The notes under the pieces were generated by a model. The model searched no databases. It saw only the letters and a program-made list of their open reading frames with translations, and was not told the DNA's origin. Shown here piece by piece: positions 6,412 through 11,934 of a stretch of DNA of 11,934 nt. The position numbers and the translations under genes are program-made. The DNA comes from Bog-756 sp043784065 (lineage in GTDB: Bacteria > Actinomycetota > Acidimicrobiia > Acidimicrobiales > RAAP-2), in contig JAYVYR010000079.1 of the NCBI GenBank assembly GCA_043784065.1, positions 1 to 11,934 of the forward strand, written 5' to 3'. The number at the start of each line of letters is the position of its first letter. Positions within the stretch are counted from its first letter, which is position 1.

Positions 6412-7518
6412 GTGCGAGGTATCGTCTTCACAGGGACCGACGTCGAGGTCACCGACGAGCTGACCATCGGGGACCCTGGGCCCACCGAGGTCCGGGTGGC
6501 CATCGGGGCTGCTGGCGTCTGTCATAGCGACCTGTCGGTCATGAACGGCACGATTCCGTGGAAGGCACCGTCTGTGCTGGGTCACGAGGGTGCCGGCGTG
6601 GTCGAGGCGGTGGGCGGCGAAGTTCGATCGGTCAAGCCTGGCGACCACGTGGTGATCGCCACCCTGGCCAGTTGCGGGACGTGCCGTGCTTGCGCCACAG
6701 GTCACCCGACGTGGTGCGTCAAGACGTTGGGCAACGTATCGACACCCTTCACCTACAAGGGCGAGCCGGCCTCGAACTTCGCCGCCACCTCGGTATTCGT
6801 CGAGTCGACCATCGTCAAGGAAGTCCAGGCCGTCAAGATCTCGAAGGAAGTGCCTATGACGTCGGCCTGCCTGATCGGATGCGGTGTGCTGACTGGTGTC
6901 GGCGCAGTACTCAACCGGGCGAAGGTGCAGCCAGGGGAGACCTCGGCCGTGTTCGGTGTGGGCGGTGTGGGACTCAATGTGATCCAAGGCCTACGCCTGG
7001 CCGGGGCGAGCCGGATCATCGCCGTCGACACACTGGCATCGAAGGAGGAGTTGGCCCGACAATTCGGCGCCACCCACTTCATCAACGCCGCGGAGGCCGA
7101 CGCAGTTGCCGCTATCCGGGAGATCGTCCCACCAGGACCATCCCAGGTATCGGGTGCCCTCGGGTGGACCGGTGGTGTCAACTGGTCCTTCGACTGTGTC
7201 GGCCACCCGGCGGTGTTGCGCAATGCCCTCGACGTGCTCGACTGGGGCGGCAATGCCCTGGCCATCGGTATCCCACCCCAGGGAACTGAGGTGTCCGTCG
7301 ATGTAAATGCTCTGGCCTATGTCGACCGGGGCCTGCTCGGATGCAGGTATGGCTCGTCCCGCCCCCACCACGACATTCCACTCATGGTCGAGCTCTACCT
7401 GTCGGGCAAACTCATGCTCGACGAACTGGTCACTGAACAGAAGCCGCTCGAGGGATTCCGGGAGATCGTGGAGGACATGGAGGCGGGCAAGCTCGCCCGC
7501 GGCGTCCTGACCTTCTGA
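6412..7518 (+). CDS. Zinc-dependent alcohol dehydrogenase (class III-like MDR family)
   Basis: 368 residues. It oxidises an alcohol or reduces an aldehyde with a nicotinamide cofactor. Catalytic zinc ligands are visible: C37 in GVCHSD, H58 and E59 in GHEGAG, and C157 in IGCGVLTG. The structural zinc cysteines are C88, C91, C94 and C102. The Rossmann motif GVGGVG is at 182-187, and D206 in IIAVDT favours NAD over NADP. The start is GTG with an excellent AAGGAG (6400-6405), 6 bases away. Length and zinc pattern fit the class III-like group common in actinobacteria, which includes NDMA- or mycothiol-linked enzymes; the cofactor type cannot be settled here. It is co-directional with the steroid trio, 45 bp downstream, so co-transcription is likely. 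A specific place in sterol breakdown is not evident. Confidence 0.9.
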   Translation: MRGIVFTGTDVEVTDELTIGDPGPTEVRVAIGAAGVCHSDLSVMNGTIPWKAPSVLGHEGAGVVEAVGGEVRSVKPGDHVVIATLASCGTCRACATGHPTWCVKTLGNVSTPFTYKGEPASNFAATSVFVESTIVKEVQAVKISKEVPMTSACLIGCGVLTGVGAVLNRAKVQPGETSAVFGVGGVGLNVIQGLRLAGASRIIAVDTLASKEELARQFGATHFINAAEADAVAAIREIVPPGPSQVSGALGWTGGVNWSFDCVGHPAVLRNALDVLDWGGNALAIGIPPQGTEVSVDVNALAYVDRGLLGCRYGSSRPHHDIPLMVELYLSGKLMLDELVTEQKPLEGFREIVEDMEAGKLARGVLTF

Positions 7519-7538
7519 CGCTTCCTGAGTCTGTGAGT

Positions 7539-7551
7539 GCCGGTCACCGGC
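7539..7551. terminator. Short hairpin between convergent genes, possible terminator
   Basis: GCCGG-TCA-CCGGC forms a 5-bp stem with a 3-base loop in the 43-bp gap between the convergent alcohol dehydrogenase and WS/DGAT stops. Two further G-C pairs can form beyond mismatches. There is no U-tract. The position favours a weak terminator, but the stem is short. Confidence 0.3.
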
Positions 7552-7561
7552 TCCCGCCCAC

Positions 7562-8977
7562 TCAAGCCGGCCGATGGTCGCCAAGCGACTCGAGCGCACG
7601 ATCGTGGAGCTCGTCGATGCCGTCTGCCGCCGCATCGGCGAGAACTTGGACATCGGGCGTGGTCCGGAAATCGCCGGTGACTCCGAAGAAGAGCCTCCCG
7701 TTGTAGGAGAGGATGGCCGTGCCGACTCGGAGCCCGTGGCTGATCGGCACGAACGGCCGATACTCGTCCATCAGGCGACCGAGGCAGTAGAGGGGCACCT
7801 GTGGACCGGGCACATTAGTCGTGACGGTGTTGAGCGACTGCTGTCCGAAGCGGTGCATCGATCGAATCATGGTGCGGCTGACTGCCCCGAGCAGCATGGG
7901 CGGCACCAGGTCACTTGCCGAGGCCAGTACCTGTCCGGCTTCGGCGATGCCCGAGGATTTGAGCTCGGACATCTGCGCCTTAACCGATTCGAGGCGCTCA
8001 ACCGGGTCGTCGAGGTGCACCGGCAGGTCGTACAGCAGAGCCGAGACCCGGTTGTCGGGAATCCCCCTGCTGTCGTCCCTGCGGGTCGACACCGGGACGA
8101 GCGAGCGAACCACCGCCGCATCGACGTCATCCCCCCGTTCGATGAGGAGCGCCCGGTAGCCGCCGGCCACTGCAGCGAGGACGACATCATTGACGGTTCC
8201 TCCGTATGCCGAGCGGATCATCTTCACGTCGTCGAGGGCAGCTGACGCGTGAGCCCAGACCCGATGCGGTCCGACCGGGCCCTCGATCGAGAGTGCGTGT
8301 GTTGGTGTCAGGCGCTCGATGAACCGACGGGCACCGTTCACCGTGGCCGCCACAGTCTGGAGCGCTCGTATCGGGTGGACGACTGAGCCGGGTACGGTCC
8401 GGACGGCCCCGAGCACGTCGCCCGCCAACCCTCCCCAGGCATCGAGGACCTTGGCCACCCCCGGGAGCTCGGCTTCAGGAGACCACGGCTCGGGTGCCGC
8501 CACGGGGGCCTCGGCGACGAGATCGAGCACGGCGGTCAGCAGACCCACTCCGGCAATCCCGTCGACCATGCAGTGGTGCACTTTGAAGACCAGGGCCCAT
8601 CTTCCGCCGGCCAGGCCCTCCACCAACCAGATTTCCCACGGGGGCCGATCACGGTCGAGGTCTTGGGACATGAGCCGGCCCATCAGCCGGCAGAAGGCGT
8701 CATTGTCGCCGGGTTTGGGGAGGGCCGTGTGACGCACGTGGTAGCCGAGGTCGAAGTTGGGGTCGTCGACCCACACCGGCCGACCAAGCTCGAAGGGCAC
8801 GGTTCGCACCCGTTGGCGATAGCGGGGGATGAGATGCATCTTCGAGTTGAGCAGGGCTTCGACCTCGCCGATGGTCGGGGGCGGATCAGTGAAGACGCAG
8901 GCTCCGGCGATAGCCATATGGACGGAACCATCCTCCAGGTGAAGGAACTCCGTGTCGAGCGCGCTCAGCCGATCCAT
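7562..8977 (-). CDS. Wax ester synthase/diacylglycerol acyltransferase (WS/DGAT)
   Basis: 471 residues from ATG at 8977. It transfers an acyl group from acyl-CoA to a fatty alcohol or diacylglycerol, making wax ester or triacylglycerol storage lipid at the membrane/lipid-body surface. The active-site HHxxxDG motif is HHCMVDG (134-140), and RPPWEIWLVEGL (111-122) is the conserved element before it. The second-domain Asn-Asp is in GTVNDVVLAAVAGG (ND at 263-264). A TNVPGPQVPLY stretch lies near the C-terminus. The open frame extends to a GTG at 9007, but AGGGGGAGG sits 4 bases before the ATG at 8977, and MDRLSALDTEFLHLED is the usual N-terminus of the family. It is related to mycobacterial Tgs proteins. 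It lies downstream of the desaturase on the same strand, and the 162-bp gap contains an inverted repeat, so separate transcription is possible. Confidence 0.92.
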   Translation of the reverse strand: MDRLSALDTEFLHLEDGSVHMAIAGACVFTDPPPTIGEVEALLNSKMHLIPRYRQRVRTVPFELGRPVWVDDPNFDLGYHVRHTALPKPGDNDAFCRLMGRLMSQDLDRDRPPWEIWLVEGLAGGRWALVFKVHHCMVDGIAGVGLLTAVLDLVAEAPVAAPEPWSPEAELPGVAKVLDAWGGLAGDVLGAVRTVPGSVVHPIRALQTVAATVNGARRFIERLTPTHALSIEGPVGPHRVWAHASAALDDVKMIRSAYGGTVNDVVLAAVAGGYRALLIERGDDVDAAVVRSLVPVSTRRDDSRGIPDNRVSALLYDLPVHLDDPVERLESVKAQMSELKSSGIAEAGQVLASASDLVPPMLLGAVSRTMIRSMHRFGQQSLNTVTTNVPGPQVPLYCLGRLMDEYRPFVPISHGLRVGTAILSYNGRLFFGVTGDFRTTPDVQVLADAAADGIDELHDRALESLGDHRPA

Positions 8978-9035
8978 GTCGCCTCCCCCTGGGGTGTCGA
9001 TGTCCACGGCACCTTAAGGCTGGCGACCAGAAAGT

Positions 9036-9067
9036 GTCAGGGTCCAAGGTCCACTTCTGACCCTGAC
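9036..9067. repeat. Perfect 9-bp inverted repeat, terminator or REP-like element
   Basis: GTCAGGGTC (9036-9044) and GACCCTGAC (9059-9067) are exact inverted copies with a 14-base loop. A second pairing, AAGTG (9032-9036) with CACTT (9052-9056), and a GGTCC direct repeat inside the loop allow alternative folds. On the minus strand it follows the desaturase stop by about 70 bases, and the bases after the stem read ACTTT, giving a weak U-run. It could end desaturase transcription. The gap from 8978 to 9139 holds nothing else I can identify, apart from a small CCTAGG palindrome. Confidence 0.55.
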
Positions 9068-9139
9068 CTTCCCTAGGGGCCTGCTGCCACCCTCGCCACT
9101 GGGCCTGCCCCGTCCGGACCGAAGCGATGCAGGGACGGA

Positions 9140-10273
9140 TCAGGTGGTAGCGGTAGTTGAGCTCAGACGCCCTTCGCTGTAGGTCATCCAGCGGCCGGCA
9201 TCGAAGTCGTAGAGTTTGCAGGACCGGGAGTTGGCGACGAAGTCCTTGAAGCGAAGTGGCTTGTCGATGACGGTTCCAGGAAATGCCTCCTCGATGGCGC
9301 GGGCCGCCTCCTCGAGGTGATACATCGGCACCCGCATGTCCACGTGGTGGGGGACGTGCACCATGATCCAGTGCAGGAAGAAATTGACGCCCTTCGGGAC
9401 CCGCAAGACGGTGGTGCCTTCCATCTGGGCCTTGAACTTGTTCCACTCCGCCTTCTTCCACCATCGGATGTCCGGTGCGATGTGTTGGGTGTGGACCACG
9501 GTACCGATCAGGTAGGAGAAGGCAACGAAGGGGAAGAGGACCGTTCGAACGTCCAACCATATGATCCCGGCGATCGATCCACCCTGGACCATGCCGATGG
9601 CGGTGAATAGGACCAGCATCCCGGCGATGAAGGCGGTGACGATCCAACGATCGCGTCGGATGGCCTTGACCCAACGGGCCGGGTTCTGGCCCACCATCAT
9701 CTTCTTCCACCACACCTGGTGGGCGTAGTAGACCCCAGCTCCCGCCCACGACCACTCGAACCGGTGGACCGCCTTGCGCCACGGACCAAGTTGGGCGAAC
9801 TGCTCAGGGGTGGTCGGGTGCCATACGAAGTCGTAGCCCTGGCGGACCGTATAGGGGTGGTGGACGCGGTTGTGGCCGAGCACCCATCCTTCGTATACAT
9901 GGAAGCTCGGCAGCATGGCGATGTGGGCGACCGTGGAATTCATCCGTTTGGAGGAGAACAGTGCGCCGTGGGCGGCATCGTGCCCGACGATGAAGAGGCC
10001 GGAAACCACCAGACCCATGGCCAGCTCGAGCGCGAGGACCGCGAATACGTTGGATACCACGACCAAGATGGCGAGCAGGGCCACGTACATTGCGGCATCC
10101 CGGAAGAAGTACATTAGCCCCCGCCACGTCGGGTTGTCGTAGACGGAGTCAGGCAGCACGTCGATGACAGGCTTTAGGCTGGTGGGAGTGGTAGCGAGCC
10201 CCACGGAGCCTGCGGATGAATCTGGCAACTTGCCTCGTCTCGTCCAGGACAGGGTGACCTCCTGTCGTCGCAT
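9140..10273 (-). CDS. Membrane fatty acid desaturase
   Basis: 377 residues. It is an integral-membrane di-iron enzyme that inserts a cis double bond into a fatty acyl chain using oxygen. All three histidine boxes are present: HDAAH (98-102), HNRVHH (134-139) and HVPHH (306-310). An extra HTQH is at 261-264. Hydrophobic segments lie around 61-97, 212-230 and 234-262. The spacing fits the acyl-lipid (DesA-like, delta-12/omega) group of the FA_desaturase family; position specificity cannot be read from sequence. The N-terminal 30 residues are polar and variable. ATG at 10273 has no good upstream ribosome site, but a perfect AGGAGGT lies inside the frame (plus-strand 10257-10263), which makes the start doubtful. 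It is divergent from the methyltransferase and upstream of WS/DGAT. Confidence 0.93.
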   Translation of the reverse strand: MRRQEVTLSWTRRGKLPDSSAGSVGLATTPTSLKPVIDVLPDSVYDNPTWRGLMYFFRDAAMYVALLAILVVVSNVFAVLALELAMGLVVSGLFIVGHDAAHGALFSSKRMNSTVAHIAMLPSFHVYEGWVLGHNRVHHPYTVRQGYDFVWHPTTPEQFAQLGPWRKAVHRFEWSWAGAGVYYAHQVWWKKMMVGQNPARWVKAIRRDRWIVTAFIAGMLVLFTAIGMVQGGSIAGIIWLDVRTVLFPFVAFSYLIGTVVHTQHIAPDIRWWKKAEWNKFKAQMEGTTVLRVPKGVNFFLHWIMVHVPHHVDMRVPMYHLEEAARAIEEAFPGTVIDKPLRFKDFVANSRSCKLYDFDAGRWMTYSEGRLSSTTATT

Positions 10274-10376
10274 GACATCTTACTGGTAGCGGACGGAGGC
10301 CACCCATCGGCTACACGGTTCGAGCGCACTGAATTGGCTGATTGCCGGTCCTCGACGGACCTGGCAGCATCGACGG
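10274..10376. promoter_or_regulatory. Divergent promoter gap, desaturase/methyltransferase
   Basis: This is a 103-bp gap between divergent starts. On the minus strand TAAGAT (plus 10277-10282) looks like a -10 hexamer but ends only 3 bases before the desaturase ATG. A small dyad GGTCC-TCGAC-GGACC lies at about 10347-10361, just before the methyltransferase start. No clear -35 box is visible for either direction. Confidence 0.35.
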
Positions 10377-11078
10377 GTGGCCGACGAACCAGTCATGGAC
10401 CAGACGATCGGCCGGGCGCGGCGTTACTTCGAACAGTTCGCCGCCGGGTACGACGAAGCGGCCCGAGACTCTGGATGGCTGCTCAACGACCGTCTGGCCG
10501 AGGCCCTGTCGGAGGTCGGGCCTGTCGATGACGCCCTGGATCTGGCCTGCGGGACGGGTGCCACCCTGCTCGAACTGGAGCGGGTCCTGCCCGGGGCGGC
10601 TCTGGTGGGGGTCGATATCGCCGAAGCCATGGTGATCCGAGCCGCTACCCGGGTACCAGTTGCCCGGTGTGTCCTTGCGGACCTGCGGACATACGTGGAC
10701 GAGACCGACGAGCGGTTCGACGTGGTCACGGCCATCGGGGGGTTCGAATTCACCCCGGATCTCCCTGGGATCCTGCGGAGCGTTCGCCGGTTGGTTCGGC
10801 CAGGCGGGCATCTGATCCTCACCTACGAGCCGATCCTTGACGGCTGGGATCCCCAATCGGAGCGGGTCGAGACCAATTTGGGGAGCAATGGGCTCGAACT
10901 GACCACGTTCCGCTGGCAACCGGGCGAGGTGGCTGCCGCTCTCGATGGCTGGCCCACTGTATCCAGCGAACTGCTGGCGGCCTATCGGCGCGACGGGCTT
11001 CCCACCATCTACGGATGGCTCCATGTCCGACGGCCGGTTGAGATGGCGAGCGGGCTCCATGGTGTCACGCCGAGCTGA
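10377..11078 (+). CDS. SAM-dependent class I methyltransferase
   Basis: 233 residues from GTG at 10377; ATG at 10395 (residue 7) is an equally possible start, and neither has a strong ribosome site. It is a Rossmann-like methyltransferase. Motif I is LDLACGTGA (54-62), the acidic ribose-binding residue is D80 in LVGVDIAEAM, and a RPGGHLILTYEP strand forms the post-motif region. An N-terminal lid with YDEAARDSGW precedes motif I. It transfers a methyl group from S-adenosylmethionine; the acceptor is unknown. This type is often annotated as methyltransferase type 11/12. It stands alone on the plus strand, divergent from the desaturase, so it is not obviously part of the lipid genes. Confidence 0.85.
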   Translation: MADEPVMDQTIGRARRYFEQFAAGYDEAARDSGWLLNDRLAEALSEVGPVDDALDLACGTGATLLELERVLPGAALVGVDIAEAMVIRAATRVPVARCVLADLRTYVDETDERFDVVTAIGGFEFTPDLPGILRSVRRLVRPGGHLILTYEPILDGWDPQSERVETNLGSNGLELTTFRWQPGEVAAALDGWPTVSSELLAAYRRDGLPTIYGWLHVRRPVEMASGLHGVTPS

Positions 11079-11133
11079 TCGAGGGCTGAACTTTCCTGTA
11101 GGTCGATCATGGATCGAAATCCACGTGTGACAG

Positions 11134-11346
11134 GTGCCGCTCGAGGCGATGGACAAGGTGCACGGGATCCATGGGCGATCGCGACGCGTTTGCACAACGA
11201 TGGACACCGCTCGGTTGCAAGTGGGGGATCCGGACATGGTGACCATCGCATCGAAGATGCCGTGTAAGCGGGCGATCGTCCGAACAGCGGCGCGGATGGG
11301 ACTGGGTCTCGTGGCGGGGGTGGCCGGAATCCTCGTCACTGCATAG
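11134..11346 (+). CDS. Doubtful small ORF with a C-terminal hydrophobic segment
   Basis: 70 codons from GTG (ATG at 11200 is an alternative), with high third-position GC but no recognised family. The last 20 residues (ARMGLGLVAGVAGILVTA) could be one membrane helix. The same frame continues past the TAG stop at 11344 for about 30 more codons of similar character, including a second hydrophobic stretch (AVGVASMVVAA), until the junction near 11437. It may be a small membrane protein, a gene broken by a stop codon, or non-coding. The opposite strand is also open here, so coding status is unsure. The rest of 11079-11437 shows nothing else I can name. Confidence 0.3.
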   Translation: MPLEAMDKVHGIHGRSRRVCTTMDTARLQVGDPDMVTIASKMPCKRAIVRTAARMGLGLVAGVAGILVTA

Positions 11347-11361
11347 CCAGGATATGCAGTG
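11337..11361. repeat. Perfect 9-bp inverted repeat over the small ORF's stop
   Basis: CACTGCATA (11337-11345) and TATGCAGTG (11353-11361) are exact inverted copies around a 7-base loop, GCCAGGA. The left arm contains the first two bases of the TAG stop of the preceding small ORF. No T-run follows, so it is a poor intrinsic terminator by enterobacterial standards. It lies about 80 bp before the point where the sequence changes to cobalamin genes. Confidence 0.6.
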
Positions 11362-11437
11362 GGAGTGGCCTCCATGGTGGTAGCAGCTACCCAGCCGGCA
11401 GGGCTCATCGCACCGGGTCAGACGGGTACCTCGATGA

Positions 11438-11878
11438 TCACGCCCCGGCCTGATTATCTTGCGCAGCCTGGGCAAGTTTTTCGGCCTGGCCGGCGCGCGG
11501 GTGGGGTTTGTGCTGGCCGAACCCGCGTTGCTGGCTGCGTTGAACAAGGTGCTGGGACCGTGGGCAGTGAGCGCGCCGTCGCGCTGGGTGGCGCGCGCCG
11601 CGCTGGCGGACACCACGTGGCAGCAGGCCGCGCGTGCGGCGTTGCCTGCAGCGGGCGCGCGTCTCGCCGCCTTGTTGCGCGATCACGGGCTGGCGCCCAC
11701 GGGGGGCACCGCGTTGTTTCAGTGGGTGCGCACGCCGGATGCCGCCGACTGGTATGAACGGCTGGCGCGTCAGGGCATATTGACTCGCCTGTTCGCCGAT
11801 CCCCCCAGCCTGCGCTTCGGGTTGCCGCACCACGAACCTGACTGGACGCGGCTCGCTACCGCGCTGAAATCTGTATGA
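11438..11878 (+). pseudogene. cobC: Threonine-phosphate decarboxylase (CobC/CobD), N-terminally truncated
   Basis: About 146 C-terminal residues. The frame is blocked upstream by TGA at 11435-11437. The enzyme is a PLP-dependent aminotransferase-fold protein that decarboxylates L-threonine O-3-phosphate to aminopropanol phosphate for the nucleotide loop of cobalamin. The PLP-lysine signature SLGKFFGLAGARVGF is plain, with the lysine codon at 11474-11476. The substrate-side ending PPSLRFGLPHHEPDW is also present. A full protein is about 330 residues, so the N-terminal half, including the glycine-rich cofactor part, is missing. Homology begins almost exactly at SRPGLIILRS, with unrelated sequence before it. 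GCG/CGC-rich codons and GCGCGC strings set it apart from the genes to the left. The subtype looks proteobacterial, and the following CobQ start supports a cob operon. It is truncated by a chimeric join or an insertion breakpoint rather than by gradual decay. Confidence 0.88.
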
Positions 11879-11934
11879 ATACTTTGATGGTGCCAGGCTG
11901 CGCCACGTTAATGGTGCAAGGATGCACATCCGAC
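11875..11934 (+). CDS. cobQ: Cobyric acid synthase CobQ, N-terminal fragment
   Basis: Only 20 codons are seen before the window ends. ATG at 11875 overlaps the cobC TGA as ATGA, a typical operon overlap. The residues TLMVQGCTSD match the conserved CobQ N-terminus just before its nucleotide-binding GKS (normally TLMVQGTTSDAGKS). The enzyme amidates the b, d, e and g side chains of adenosylcobyrinic acid diamide using glutamine and ATP. The N-terminus is odd: TLMVPGCA is followed directly by TLMVQGCT, an 8-residue imperfect repeat. ATG at 11911 (MVQGCTSD) is another possible start and would remove the repeat. Confidence 0.8.
   Translation, partial: MNTLMVPGCATLMVQGCTSD

Noticed and set aside
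5419..6987. 522-codon minus-strand open frame
   Set aside because: Antisense shadow across the acyl-CoA ligase and alcohol dehydrogenase, both of which have complete motif sets. Long antisense frames are expected at this GC content.
8886..9782. 298-codon minus-strand frame overlapping desaturase and WS/DGAT
   Set aside because: It is an alternate frame of two recognised genes, with Gly/Arg/His-rich translation and no motifs.
10311..11408. 365-codon minus-strand open frame
   Set aside because: Mostly antisense to the methyltransferase, whose SAM motifs are clear. The part beyond 11078 has no recognisable content either.
11079..11437. Mobile element or attachment site at the junction
   Set aside because: No transposase, integrase, tRNA end or target-site duplication is visible; the 9-bp inverted repeat alone does not support it.
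11438..11929. 163-codon minus-strand frame at the right end
   Set aside because: Antisense to cobC/cobQ, whose motifs are unmistakable.

Overview
The first roughly 11.4 kb reads as one piece of a high-GC actinobacterial chromosome, most likely an uncultured member of the Acidimicrobiia. This placement is an inference. It rests on the mix of genes: mycobacterial-type steroid-ring degradation proteins, a wax ester synthase/diacylglycerol acyltransferase, a THAP4-like heme-barrel protein and an SSB without an acidic tail. GTG and TTG starts and TGA stops are also frequent. I see no rRNA, tRNA, CRISPR array or transposase gene.

Region by region: (1) 1-357 is the C-terminal end of a membrane permease. 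It converges on a heme-binding beta-barrel gene (354-1040, minus), and both stop codons lie in the same CTAG. (2) 1196-1796 holds a short ssb coupled to a small unknown gene, then a strong GC hairpin, then the convergent msrB (1902-2330, minus). (3) 2331-2642 is a divergent control region with a 21-bp near-perfect palindrome. (4) 2643-6366 is the centre of the window: an acyl-CoA dehydrogenase, an SDR and an acyl-CoA ligase. They strongly resemble FadE30, IpdF and FadD3, which act on the last two steroid rings (HIP catabolism) in mycobacteria and rhodococci. A zinc alcohol dehydrogenase follows on the same strand (6412-7518). (5) 7562-10273 (minus) carries a fatty acid desaturase and a WS/DGAT acyltransferase, separated by a perfect inverted repeat. 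(6) 10377-11078 is a SAM-dependent methyltransferase, followed by a poorly explained stretch with one doubtful small ORF and a second perfect inverted repeat.

At about 11435-11445 the sequence changes character. From there to the end it encodes the C-terminal half of a proteobacterial-type threonine-phosphate decarboxylase (CobC/CobD), overlapped by ATGA with the first 20 codons of cobyric acid synthase (CobQ). The decarboxylase has no N-terminal half, and the base composition shifts to GCG/CGC-rich codons. The simplest reading is an assembly chimera; recent foreign DNA insertion is the alternative.

Taken together, the main part suggests a bacterium that can activate and dehydrogenate steroid-derived propionyl-indane acids as CoA thioesters. 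It could also desaturate fatty acids and store acyl-CoA as wax ester or triacylglycerol. No complete new system is evident. The best leads are the steroid trio with an unassigned palindrome upstream, the REP-like inverted repeat, the duplicated CobQ N-terminus and the junction itself.
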